Positions 12,133-22,637 of a DNA stretch of 64,000 nt are shown in pieces. This DNA is from Marsupella aquatica. Lineage: Eukaryota > Marchantiophyta. A model generated the notes under the pieces. It was not told the DNA's origin, made no database searches, and worked only from the letters and a program-made list of their open reading frames with translations. How positions within the stretch are numbered: position 1 is the first letter of the stretch; each line of letters starts with the position of its first letter. The position numbers and the translations under genes were made by a program. The stretch is taken from contig OZ316891.1 in assembly GCA_973895155.1 (NCBI GenBank), forward strand, positions 7,130,001 to 7,194,000. Reading direction: 5' to 3'.

Positions 12133-13533
12133 GCGTCCTTGGTGGGCGTTGAGTGTGCACAACAGTGTTTGAATGAAAGCGCGGGGGACTGGAATTTTGT
12201 TGTGCAGCCAAAAACTTGCATGGAGGACAATGTTTTAAAATTATGAGAATTTTGTTGCACATCAAAACATCTACAAATTTGTTGGTTAGAATCCTAGCCT
12301 GGACATGGAGAGATTGGTTACAGTTGCTCAAGAATGTTTTAGGCCTTGAGAAGCTTTCATACGTCAATGTGTTCCCAATATTGAACTCTCCTGTTTAAAG
12401 TATTTACCCGAGTATTTATGACCCTCCGAGATGACCCTAACTATTGTCAACTTACAACCAGGCTTAGAATCATATGTGGAAAGAAAGTTTTGGCAGGACT
12501 ATTGCCAAATTGAAGATGTTGATGATTATATTGCATATTTCTAATCGCATATTGAGTCAAGGACAGATTCAAACTGCACCTGACTTTTCTTTTGTTAGCT
12601 ATATGGCTCTTTGTGAGCTCTCTGCAATGGATGAAGGCCAAGATTTAGCGGTCTAATCTTTGGAGGACAGTTTTCTTGTAGGTAGTGAGCTAGGAATGAT
12701 CTTAATTTGTTTCTACGACTCAAGAAGGTTTGATGTAGTCTGGTGTTGTGGCTGTGTGCATCGATCCAATTCAATTTCAGCTGATCACGGTGTTCTCTGC
12801 TTTTATATCACATAGGCCAAACTCTGTAGTGTCTTGAACAGGAAGTTGCTTCATCATATGATTATGAACACTTGCATTAGAAGCAACTAGAATTAAAACC
12901 CAGTCTTATAGGGCTCAATTACACTCTTGTGGCTCAGCTAAAAACCCTCAATATGCTCATTTGGTTGATGGATAAGATGGATGGACAACTGGACTTAGGA
13001 AAGGCAAGAGGTTATTGACTTTAATTACCTCTCTTTGGCATTCAATACATATTGGACCAGACACATGTCCATTGTATAGTACGTAGGTCAAGTGTGCAAG
13101 CTAGACAGTTCTCCTGTTGAGATCTTGTGGGCAGTCACGTTCATATTGTTGGGCTTCACCCAACGTGCTATGAGATAAGAACATGCAAAGACCACCTTAC
13201 AAAGACACAAAACCTGGGATTGAAACAAAGTATGTGTAAACTAGGAGGAATTAATGTAGAACGGTATAAAAAGGTTTACCACAACTCTGTCCTGAACAAA
13301 AAAAATTGGTGCCCGTGACGAAAGAGGCTGAAAATGGGAAATTTCAAAATGGACCGCTCTATTCATTAACTCAAAACAAGTTGAGGACAAAAAGACCAAA
13401 AACAGCCGTTGTCGGCAAAAGCTCACATTTACAAGTGGGATGACAAGTCTTTGCTTGTTCAACTTTTCTAGCTCCCGTGTCTGCATCCTGAAAAATTCTC
13501 TACATTGCTCTTCAACATGTGTTGTTTTCAAGC
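12133..13533. other. Unassigned region
   Basis: No gene or repeat with clear boundaries. A minus-strand frame at 13241-13531 begins KTTHVEEQCREFFRMQTREL and is coding-like over its first 30 residues; it may once have belonged with the broken frame at 13534-13812. Confidence 0.3.
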
Positions 13534-13812
13534 CTAAACAAGTTTTGGAAGTTTTATTCTTCTCAATCTCTCGGCATTGCTGGCAGCATCGGCTCCGATT
13601 ATGAAGTCACACTCCTCAACTTTTAGTGTCTTGGCAGCCTTATTCCCAAGAGATTTTTGATTCACACTATTGCTTCCATCCTGTGTGGACATAGTCTCCA
13701 CATTACTCAATTGTTTGTCTTCAGGAGCATGAGGGCTTGCCAACACATTTTCCTTATCTGTTGCCTTCTACCAATCCCCTCCTGCTTCCCTTTTGATCCC
13801 CTTGGATGCCAT
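13534..13812 (-). pseudogene. Short broken frame, unknown protein
   Basis: Reading from an ATG at 13812, the frame begins MASKGIKREAGGDW, meets one TAG, then continues open to the stop at 13534 with coding-like sequence (KENVLASPHAPEDKQLSN, VEECDFIIGADAASNAERL, ending RRIKLPKLV). The charged, non-repetitive composition across the stop suggests a former gene or exon. Its upstream (5') end lies 135 bp from the 13948-13952 target site of the first copia element. Family not recognised. Confidence 0.35.
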
Positions 13813-13947
13813 TTTTATTGACAGGATTGGAAAATTGAGGGCAATCTTTGAACAGGTATACTTGAGTCCACTTAAAGAAAATCAAACTCTTTTCCCTTTG
13901 GATGTTTCCTCACTTTATCTTCCTTCATTTTCTTCAAGGGTGTCCTC

Positions 13948-13952
13948 CTAGT
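13948..13952. other. Target-site duplication CTAGT, left copy (first copia)
   Basis: CTAGT directly abuts the left LTR, and the identical CTAGT at 22633-22637 abuts the right LTR. Five bases is the usual copia duplication length. Confidence 0.95.
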
Positions 13953-14297
13953 TGTTGAGCATCGACGACAATTGCAACGGCAAGCCCATGAACCATCCAA
14001 CGCACAAGAGTCGACACAGAGAGATACGTGGTTCACCTCCTCATGAGGCTACGTCCACGGGAACACACAAGAGCTTTACTGCACTCTAGACCGACCGGCC
14101 ATACCAAGCATCCACAGCACAAGCTCTCTCTATCTCTCAACTAGCTCCGTAAGAATGAGCCTGAGTTCCATCTCTCCAAGCAAACACTGCTTGGTTATAG
14201 AGTGTGCACAGCATGACTAACCTAACCAAGTCTGCGACTAAGGTTAGCCTTAACTATGGTACAGTCGTAACTCTAGACCTAAGAGTAAATCCTAACA
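13953..14297 (-). repeat. 3' LTR of the first copia element
   Basis: On the element's own strand it begins TGTTAGGATTT and ends GATGCTCAACA, the TG...CA ends of an LTR. It matches the right LTR except for six substitutions, all within the 95 bp nearest its 13953 end. Its first part (plus-strand left end) is also shared with the LTR of the second copia element. Confidence 0.95.
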
Positions 14298-14310
14298 ATC
14301 TCCCCCTTGA
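14298..14310 (-). promoter_or_regulatory. Polypurine tract, first copia element
   Basis: On the minus strand AAGGGGGAGAT lies directly upstream of the 3' LTR start TGTTAGG. This is the typical second-strand primer of copia elements. Confidence 0.9.
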
Positions 14311-14485
14311 CTCTGGTCTAGGGGAGGGTAAAGACTGCAACCTATATGATTGCTCAGCGGGAAGTTCTGGAAAGAAAAACTATGGTTTTTCCCTCTTTAT
14401 ACGAGAGTAGACCAGAACTAAGCCGTAGCCTATACAAGGAATGAGCAAGAGCATATCTCAGTATCTACACAAATGTTAAGTAACC

Positions 14486-14900
14486 CTACATGTGAGGCAA
14501 TTGCAAAACCTGCAACGCATCACAATGTCTAGAAAAACTCTCCAAAGGAATCACTTTGGTAAAAGCGTCAGCCGGGTTGAGTTTACCGTCAATCTTGACT
14601 AGCTCAAACTGATTATCAAACACAGCCTGCCTGATAAAATGGTACCTGACATCAATGTGCTTCACTCTGTTGTCCATTACCTGGTTCACAACAAGATGGA
14701 GCGCACTCTGACTATCACAATGGAGCTTCACATTCCCCTATGGCAATCCCATCTCAGTGATAAGTCTATCCAACCAAATTGCTTCCTTTGTTGCTTCCGC
14801 TACTTCAACATACTCCGCTTCTGTAGTAGACTAAGCAATACACTTCTGCAGACTAGACCTCCAACTTATGCATCCACCTCCTAATGTGAACACATAACCT
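14486..14900 (-). pseudogene. RNase H end of copia pol
   Basis: The intact piece 14486-14731 holds the RNase H motifs CDSQSALHL and VKHIDVRYHFIR and the pol end (ADAFTKVIP). It is separated by stops from the preceding RT part (RRSTTGYVFTLGGGCISW at about 14880). The homologous segment in the second copia element is open, so this is decay. Confidence 0.85.
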
Positions 14901-16134
14901 GTTGTTGACCTCCTCCGATCCAGATCCTGTGCATAGTCAGCATCTACATAGCCCATCAATGATCTAGCATTATCAGCATGTGCATCAAACAATAGACCAT
15001 GATCCACGGTACCCTTCAAGTATCGAATAATCCACTTCACTGCTTCCCAGTGTATCTTCCCTGGATTCGACATGTACCTGCTCACCTTGCCCATAGCCAT
15101 GGCAAGATCAGGTCTAGTGCAAGTCATCAAATACATGAGACTCCCCACTGCCTTGTCATAAGGAACCTTTGATATCAGCCCCTTCTCTGTCTCATCCGTA
15201 GGACAGAAAGCTGATGACAACTTGAAGTGTGGAGCCAACGGGGTACTCACTGGCTTACTATCCCCCATGTTGAACCTTGCAATTACCTTCTTCGCATAAC
15301 TGCTCTACGTCAACCATAGCTTGCCAGCCTCCAAGTCCCTAGTGATCTCCATACCCAAAATCCTCTTAGCTGGCCCTAAGTTCTTCATCTTAAACTCTGC
15401 ACTTAACAGTGCCTTGAGCTTAACAATCTCAGACCTATCCTTGGCCGCAATAAGCATGTCATCCACATAAAGTACTAAAACAATGAACCCAAAGACAATA
15501 TTTTTCACCGGTTTAAGATACACACATGGGTCAAACACACTCCTGTGAAAGCCTTGTGCACGAATCCAATCATCAAACCGCTTATTCCACTATCTTGGTG
15601 ATTGCTTCAACCCGTACAAGGATCTCAGCAATCTGCAAACCAAATCCTCTTGCCCTCTCTTCACAAAACCTAGTGGCTGTCTCATGAAGATCACCTCTTC
15701 CAAGGTGCCATAGAGGAAGGATGTGACAACATCCATCTGATCTAGCAGCAGACCAAACATTACAACAAGCACACACAATAGCCGTATTGTTGAGTACTTA
15801 GCAACTGGTGAGAAGACCTCATTGTAATCCACACCTTTTTCCTATGTGAATCCCTTGGCTACCAACCTAGCCTTGTAGACCTTCGATCCACCTCCCGTGG
15901 ATTGATCCTTCAGCTTGTATATCCACTTGCTGTCCACCACTTGCTGTCCCTCAGGCAGCTTGACAAGCTCCCAAGTTTTGTTGTCCTTCAGTGACTGCAT
16001 CTCCATTTGCATTGTTGCAGTCCACTCCTGCTTCTCCTTAGAAGCACTTGCCTCATGAAATGAAGAAGGTTCCCCTTCTTCCAAAATCAACGCATCACCC
16101 TCATCGTCAGTAACAAAATCCTCCTCTTGCAACT
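14831..16134 (-). pseudogene. Reverse transcriptase of the first copia element, broken
   Basis: Four consecutive open pieces (16132-15842, 15832-15590, 15538-15305, 15268-14831) in the order of a copia RT, separated by stop codons. Motifs: KWIYKLK and ARLVAKGFT at the start, DYNEVFSPVAKYSTIRLL, the catalytic LYVDDMLIAA, then GSLMYLMTCTRPDLA. The open frame of the second element (46906-49179) shows what is broken here. Confidence 0.9.
16127..16134. other. 8-bp target duplication TTGCAACT, left copy
   Basis: Identical to 16420-16427 on the other side of the 285-bp element. Removing the element and one copy leaves the copia frame in register, which proves insertion after the copia element was made. 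Confidence 0.92.
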
Positions 16135-16419
16135 CTCGGGGGTCTCACTATATGGGGACCTCCCCATCGCCTGCGACATTTTTAGGCCTCGGACCCCTTA
16201 AAAGTAAGAATTTTTAAAAAAAATTTAACCCCTATAAAGTTGGAATATTCTAAAAATTGGATTAAAAAGACCCTAATGTTCTTATAAGTCTCAAAATTGA
16301 ATTTAAAAGATCCTATTGTTCTTCTACAAAAATTCTTAAGTCTTCCCTTAGAACCAATAAAATGACCTTATCCTTCGTCGCACGTGATATGCCATTTTTG
16401 TGGAAGTGAAACCCCCGAG
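16135..16419. mobile_element. 285-bp MITE-like element with TIRs, inserted in copia pol
   Basis: The ends are inverted repeats: left CTCGGGGGTCTCACT, right (reverse complement) CTCGGGGGTTTCACT, 15 bp with one mismatch. The 8-bp sequence TTGCAACT stands directly outside both ends (16127-16134 and 16420-16427). The inside is AT-rich and noncoding. An 8-bp duplication fits hAT-type nonautonomous elements, but the termini are not enough to name the superfamily. It separates the integrase C-terminal tail from the RT domain. Confidence 0.92.
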
Positions 16420-17589
16420 TTGCAACTGAGATGAATCAACCCACTGTCCATACCTTGGTGGAGCGCGTACAGTGCGACCAGATGTTCTTCTAGCCGATGA
16501 CTCTGGTTGATCTGCGTGTGCTGGTACAATCTGAAGCTCATCAACATCCACTTGCTGCTCACCAGCATCAACAAACTCCTCTGGTTCCTCTGGCACAGGA
16601 ACCAACTTTATATTTGGAGCAACTCCTTCTCTCCGGTCATGGACCTCATGACCAATCTCCCCCTCAACGAGATCTAGGATAGGAGATTTTCCTTTGTCAA
16701 TACGGGAGACCTGAGTATTCTCCCCCTCCTTCAATAATCTGGATTCATTTAAGGAAACATTCCTACTGACAACGAGCTTACAGGCAATAGGATCCCATAG
16801 CCTATAGGCTTTCACACCACTCTGGTATCCAAGAAAAACATATTTCTTGGAGGTAGGATCCAACTTGGTCCTATTCTGCTTTGGTGTGAGAGCATATGCA
16901 TCACTTCCAAAAACTACCAAGCCATGATAGTCTGCTTGCCGCTTATAGCGCATCTCAAACGACGTTTTGAAATTGATAGCACTAGAAGGAGAAAGATTTA
17001 CCAAATAAGCTACGGTATTGACAGCTTCTGCCCAAAATTCCTGTGGTAAACCTGATTGGCTCAACATACTCCGTGACCGCTCCAATAGTGTCCGATTGAG
17101 CCTCTCAGCGACACCATTCTGCTGCGGAGTATAAACTGTGGTGAGATGACGAGTTATCCCCTGTGCTGAACAATATTCTTCAAATTCCACTGAAGTGTAC
17201 TCCCCGCCGTTGTCTGACCTCAGACTCTTCACCCTTGTATCCAAACACTTGACCATGTTTCCAGTCTGATTCTCCACCTGAGCCTTCCACTTCTTAAAAA
17301 TGGATAAGACATCAGATTTATGCGTCATGAAATAAATCCACACAAATCTTGAGTAATCGTCAATAAATGATACATAGTACAACTTTCCATTGTGTGAGGG
17401 AGTCGGGGATGGACCCCACATGTCACTATGTATGTACTCAAGAACCGCCTTGGAACGATGTGTTCCAACACCGAAAGCACGATGATGCTGCTTTCCAAGA
17501 ATGCAATGCTCACAAAACTCTAATTTACAAGATTGCAAATTAGAAATGAGTCCATTCTTCTGTAAGATAGCCAAACCCTTCTCACTCAT
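16420..17589 (-). pseudogene. Integrase of the first copia element
   Basis: A long open piece beginning at the GAG-pre-integrase HHCC-like zinc region (EFCEHCILGKQHH, cysteines and histidines visible), then the DDE core with HSDMWGPSPTPSHNGKLYYV, LRSDNGGEYTS and PQQNGVAERLNRTLLE, then the variable tail with DKGKSPI. It is cut from RT by the 285-bp element. About 390 codons are open. Confidence 0.92.
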
Positions 17590-17607
17590 GTGGCCTAGCC
17601 GTGAATG

Positions 17608-18006
17608 TCACAGATGAGTCATCTCCTCGTAAGACTTGGTTACATTGGCCTCTCCACATACAGTATTGCCCTGCAACACATACAAATTCTTCTGTCTGCT
17701 CTCCTTCAAGATCACTGTCTCTCCCGACCTGACTTGAAGTTCACCATCAATAACGCTCCATTGATGACCATTTGAATCCAACACACTCAGTGAAATCAAA
17801 TTCTTACGCATGCCAGGTACATACCTGACTTCGGACACTATGCGCACAGTGCCATCAAACATTTGAATCTTCACAAACCCAATACCCTCAATTTGACAGG
17901 AGTGATCATTTCCCATCAGAACTGAACCATTTGAAATAGAGTAAGAACTGAAAAACTCTCGAATGTAACAAATGTGAAAAGAGCAAGCACAATCAAGAAT
18001 CCACAC
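17608..18006 (-). pseudogene. Protease and pre-integrase region of the first copia element
   Basis: Starts MWILDCACSFHIC, the copia aspartic protease active site with catalytic Asp; the usual Ser or Thr after it is Cys here. The segment VLMGNDHSCQIEGIG and the VRYVPGMRKNLISLS block follow, typical of this family. A stop at 17605-17607 separates it from the integrase frame. Upstream it is cut off from gag by the 2,130-bp insertion. Confidence 0.88.
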
Positions 18007-18043
18007 ATCATCTGCTCTCCTAGATGACGTGCATAGGGCATAC

Positions 18044-20173
18044 CAGTCGCGAATACAACTTTCACCTACTCGTAATTGCTCCGGCGTTGCCTAACTCCAG
18101 CGCTGAGCCCCTCTTAGATTTGCTACCATCATGGCCATTAGGGATGCGACTAACAAAGAGGAGGCTAGTAAGAGCAAGGACAAGACTTGAGAAAAGCGCG
18201 CTCCAATTAACTTTATTGGGCCCATTGCCGATCACGGAAATATGATCTATTTTTCTGATGGATCACCATAGGGGCCCAAGAAGCCCCACATGAGCCCGAT
18301 CATGGGGCCACATATTTCTGGGCCAACGGACCCAGGGGCCAAAAGTTATGGCCGACTCAAGCCGCATGCTCGTAGTTTGGGCCCGTTGCCGATCATGGAA
18401 AAATGAACTATTTTTCCAACGGATCACCATAGGGGCCCGAGAAGCCCCACATGAGCCCAATCATGGGGCCGCATATTTCTGGGCCAACGGACCCAGGGGC
18501 CAAAAGTTATGGCCGACTCAAGTCGCATGCTTGTAGTTTGGGCCCGTTGCCGATCATGGAAAAATGAACTATTTTTCCAATGGATCACCATAAGGGCCCA
18601 AGAAGCCCCACATGAGCCCGATCATGGGGCCGCATATTTTTTGGCCAACGGACCCAGGGGCCAAAAGTTATGGCCGACTCAAGCCGCATGCTTGTAGTTT
18701 GGGCCCGTTGCCGATCATGGAAAAATGAACTATTTTTCCAACGGATCACCATAGGGGCCCGAGAAGCCTCACATGAGCCCAATCATGGGGCCGCATATTT
18801 CTGGGCCAACGGACCCAGGGGCCAAAAGTTATGGCCGACTCAAGCCGCATGCTTGTAGTTTGGGCCCGTTGCCGATCATGGAAAAATGAACTATTTTTCC
18901 AACAGATCACCATAGGGGCCCGAGAAGCCCCACATGAGCCCAATCATGGGGCCGCATATTTTTTGGCCAACGGACCTAGGGGCCAACGGACCTAGGGGCC
19001 AAAAGTTATGGCCGATTTAGACTCGATTAGAGTCGCCGCGCATCGATGGACCAAGAGGGGGTTGCCTGGACCAGAGCGGGGTTAGGGCCGTAACTTTTAG
19101 CCCCCTATGCCACAATTTGCGCTCGAGGCCAAGTTACGGAAGGTTTTCGATTATCTTCGTTTCGAGCTAAGTGGCGGGGCCCACGGACCCTCGGGTAGGG
19201 GGCCAAAGATAGGGGACCAAAGCTGGTCCAGGGGTGGCAGGTCCCCAGAAGCATATATGAGGGGAGTGGTCCTCTCAAGTTTGAGCTCGAGCTGATCGCG
19301 ATCGACGAAGATACGTCGTTTCGAGTTTTGAAGCGGAAACAAACATAACTCGACGACCGGATCTCCGTTGGGGGAGTTCTTGGGCTCGTTGGAAAGCTAA
19401 TGAAGAAAGCTACCTCATGGTGCTCTCTGATTGTGCATTGGATGATTTTGGTTTTGAGGCTTGCAATGGGGGGAGTCCCTCTTGCCGATCCGAAGTCGAA
19501 CAGTGACCAAACCGCATTTGGTTCCCATGGGGACCTGATGTTGGAGAGGTAGAACCAAGTAGACTCTGGGGGCTGCCATTGAGATCTGGTCCTGATGCAT
19601 GGTGAGAGGTTGAGCGGAACCCGGTTTCGCAGAGAGGTGGCTAAGATCTAGAAACTGAATGGTCCCGGCGTGTTACTACTAGTTTGTGACAAACTGAGTT
19701 TGGGCCATGGGCATGTCCTGGAGGCAGGGCGGTCAGCCAGTGACGGGTAGAAAGTGGGGAAACTTGGGCGACATCCGGTAGATAGACTATTCCGGACGAA
19801 CAGTGATGTCGACCTTAGTTTCAGCTTATGGCAAGGCCATGCGGGCCTGGGAGGCTCTATCCGCTGACCTACTTACTAACGACTGTTGAGCTTGATGCAA
19901 GACAATGGTCTTGGGAGTTCCGAGTTCAAGACGGGTTCTTACCGGTTGGTTGGTTGCTTGTGCAGATAGCAAAGATCGTTGAGCAACGGTTGTGCTGATG
20001 AGGGCAAGTGCGGCTTTGTATGGGAGGGGTCGCAAACGACAAGGAGTATAGTTGGGGAGAACTTGCCCCAACATTCCGTGTTAGTGCAAGGTTCGACTTG
20101 TTTCAAGGCTGAGAAACGAGTTTGGACGGGCACGTGATGGGAGGGCCACCACTATACCCCTGGCTTCATAATA
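18044..20173. mobile_element. 2,130-bp unclassified insertion between copia gag and protease
   Basis: The pentanucleotide CATAC flanks the block at 18039-18043 and 20174-20178. Without the block and one CATAC the copia frame reads straight from the gag end into the protease, so this is a secondary insertion with 5-bp duplication. Neither TG...CA LTR ends nor matching terminal inverted repeats are visible. It contains five copies of a 161-bp tandem repeat (18218-19010) and about 1.1 kb of noncoding sequence of higher GC. A small plus-strand frame (MAIRDATNKEEASKSKDKT, about 18138-18197) near one end may be a captured gene piece. Confidence 0.8.
18218..19010. repeat. 161-bp tandem repeat, about five copies
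   Basis: The unit begins GGGCCCGTTGCCGATCATGG and recurs at 161-bp spacing (identical landmarks at 18348, 18509 and 18670, with copies on both sides). Each unit carries a small perfect hairpin, TGGAAAAAT / ATTTTTCCA with a 5-base loop, and a GC-rich part with CCCAGGGGCCAAAAGTTATG. The last unit is disturbed by a short duplication of GGCCAACGGACCTAGG. Copies differ by only a few bases. The first (18218-) is the most divergent. Confidence 0.92.
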
Positions 20174-21211
20174 CATACTCATCATTGAGTAAATCAGCAT
20201 CTCCATCAGCCCTAGCCACATTTGCCGATGAAGATTCAGCTGTCTTTCCCTTACAGTCTCGCTTGAAGTGTCCAACTTGGTTGCACTTCCAACATGTCAC
20301 CTGCCTTCTTTGAGGGGATTTTTCTCTGGACATAGATCTGGTTTTAGATCTAAACTGGGTTCTATGGTCCCCAGTTGGTCGCTGCATACTCCTCCCACGG
20401 TTAACATTGAGGGCAGCACCAGAGGATGAAGGCTGTGACATGATGTGCATCTTCTGCTGAAGATCATCACTAAGCAGAGAACTTACCACGTCATTGTATG
20501 AAATGGTATCCCTATCACGATGCAACAACACCCGTGATAGGGATTGGTAAGATGGAGGCAAAGAACTGAGAAGCTATAGAGCCTTCGTCTCATCATTCAA
20601 AGTCTCCCCAAGGTTTTCCAAGTCAACGACCATGTCGTTGAAAGCATCCAGGCCACATGGTCCTGCAACTTCGTACCGGATTCCTTCATCCTGAAACTCA
20701 TCAATTTGTAGGAAGTATAGAGCCGGTTCGACAACTCCTTGCGGTGATACTTGCTCTACAATTTCGCAAATAAGGACATGTAGTCCTTATGTGCACCCAA
20801 CTGCTTGATGATGGGAGGAATGAGATAGAGTGTAACACACCACACTCCCTGTTCCTGCATGCGGTCCCATTGTTTCTCATCAACATCGTCTTCACGAGGG
20901 CTTAGCAGTTGGCCCATCCCTGAAGCATAGAGCACTCCCTTCACCTACTTCTCCCAGAGCAAGTAGTCAGAGCGCCCATCATACTTTGTCACTTCATACT
21001 TGGGTCCCCCAAGCTTGAATGTACCCATCTTCTTCTTTGGCACTACCGTGAGCTCCGGTAGTAGAACAACTTCCTCCATCACTCGTCGCACCGGTGATGG
21101 TACCGGTGTCACGTGCTCTTCCTCATGCTCCTCTCTCTCCACCTCAAACCGCCGCGGTGATCCTCGTGCTTCAAGTTCCACATCTTCAAAAATTTCCTCT
21201 GAATCACTCAT
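20174..21211 (-). pseudogene. Gag of the first copia element, broken
   Basis: The ATG at 21211 gives an acidic N-terminus (MSDSEEIFEDVELEARG), then GGPKYEVTKYDGRSDYLLWE, the usual gag core start. A TAG at 20942-20944 and a later frameshift interrupt it. The C-terminal piece (20561-20166) carries the zinc knuckle CWKCNQVGHFKRDC (CX2CX4HX4C) at about 20290-20250 and ends at the secondary insertion. Confidence 0.9.
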
Positions 21212-21329
21212 ATGAGAAAATCACAAAAAAATGATGTTTTTCACAATTTCTCAAAAAACTCAAAACTAATCACCGCCGCGTAGCCCACGAGGCTAGGAGT
21301 CCACGAGGCTCCCCCTGGTCACTCTGGGT

Positions 21330-21435
21330 CGCCCTTGGAGCGAGGCTCCCTGGGTTGCTCTTGGAGCGAGGCGCCCTCAGGTTGCTCTTGGAGCGAGGCG
21401 CCCTCAGGTTGCTCTTGGAGCGAGGCGCCCTCTGG
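21330..21435. repeat. 27-bp tandem repeat in the copia leader
   Basis: The unit GGTTGCTCTTGGAGCGAGGC plus 7 bases is repeated about 3.5 times with near-perfect identity between the 5' LTR and gag. The period is nine codons. Probably slippage within the untranslated leader. Confidence 0.8.
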
Positions 21436-22273
21436 TCACTTTGGGTCTCCCTAGAAACCCTGTTGCTACAAAAATCCCACCGCAATTCTCGAACAAAGTT
21501 ACTGTTCACTAACTTTGTCATTTTCCTTGTGCCCTAGGTCGCCACCGCACCTTACCTCTCCGCGGTGCACTAAATTGCCGTAGGAAATACAATTTTCCAA
21601 CATCCAACGTTGCTTGCCGCCGCCAATTCCACGAGTAAAAATGATGATCGCCGACGGGGAAATATTGCCAAATTGCACCGGCACAATCTGCGAGCTCAAC
21701 AGAGAAAAAATCTTCCGTCGTGTCACACTCACTCCGCGTCAAGTGCCAATCCCGGACTCAAAATGACCGCCTTGCCGCGATCAAAACATTGAGCCGTAGC
21801 ACTTCGCGTTTCTTCCTCCAAGTTGGACGTGATGACGAGTAACCCGGTTCAGATGAGAACAAGCTCCATAGCCTGTGAAAAAATCTGAACATCTCCTTCA
21901 CTCGTCATGACGCACTCGATAACCATTCGACAGCAACTCAACTACCAAAATGAACAGCTCGCTTTAACCTCCAACATGAGCTATAACATGCGACGCCTCC
22001 CGCACCGCACAACTCAAACCGTTGAAAAAATGATCTATGGTTTCTCCCCCAAAATACCGTCGAACACGAAAAAACTCCAGATCGATGCAAACTTTGATTC
22101 CTTCGCACCACGGATACCGATCAGCGAGTTCTAACCACCATTAGAAAGCCCTCTCACTAATCTATCCATTCAGCCACACACATTCAAGTTTCATGCGACG
22201 AAACTCCGAATGTAACACCGACAATGAACGCTGGAAAACCGTCACAAAAAAGACCTCGTCACCTCCCAGGCAT

Positions 22274-22285
22274 GCTCTGATACCA
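22274..22285 (-). promoter_or_regulatory. Primer binding site, initiator tRNA-Met
   Basis: On the minus strand TGGTATCAGAGC lies two bases after the 5' LTR end, complementary to the 3' end of plant initiator tRNA-Met. It starts minus-strand DNA synthesis in copia elements. Confidence 0.93.
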
Positions 22286-22287
22286 AT

Positions 22288-22632
22288 TGTTGAGCATCGA
22301 TGACAATCGCAATGGCAAGCTCATGAACCATCCAACGCACAAGAGTCGACACAGAGAGATACGTGGTGCACCTCCTTATGAGGCTACGTCCACGGGAACA
22401 CACAAGAGCTTTACTGCACTCTAGACCGACCGGCCATACCAAGCATCCACAGCACAAGCTCTCTCTATCTCTCAACTAGCTCCGTAAGAATGAGCCTGAG
22501 TTCCATCTCTCCAAGCAAACACTGCTTGGTTATAGAGTGTGCACAGCATGACTAACCTAACCAAGTCTGCGACTAAGGTTAGCCTTAACTATGGTACAGT
22601 CGTAACTCTAGACCTAAGAGTAAATCCTAACA
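22288..22632 (-). repeat. 5' LTR of the first copia element
   Basis: 345 bp with TG...CA ends; promoter-bearing LTR on the minus strand. It is flanked outside by CTAGT (22633-22637). A CTCTATAACC box about 100 bp from the start on the minus strand may be the TATA region. Confidence 0.95.
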
Positions 22633-22637
22633 CTAGT

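Larger units (their letters stand above)
13953..22632 (-). mobile_element. Ty1/copia LTR retrotransposon, full length but decayed and nested
   Basis: An 8,680-bp element on the minus strand. Two LTRs (13953-14297 and 22288-22632, 345 bp each) differ by six substitutions, so insertion is fairly recent. The target duplication CTAGT flanks it at 13948-13952 and 22633-22637. From 5' on the minus strand come the primer site complementary to initiator tRNA-Met, gag, protease, integrase, reverse transcriptase, RNase H and polypurine tract; integrase before RT is the copia order. In-frame stops, frameshifts and two later insertions (16135-16419 and 18044-20173) mean it cannot make its own proteins now. 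Confidence 0.95.

Noticed and set aside
18348-18943. Repeated 62-65-codon frames
   Set aside because: They recur with the 161-bp satellite period on both strands and are byproducts of it.
18218-19010. CRISPR-like array
   Set aside because: The repeats are directly tandem at 161 bp without unique spacers, in a plant mobile element.
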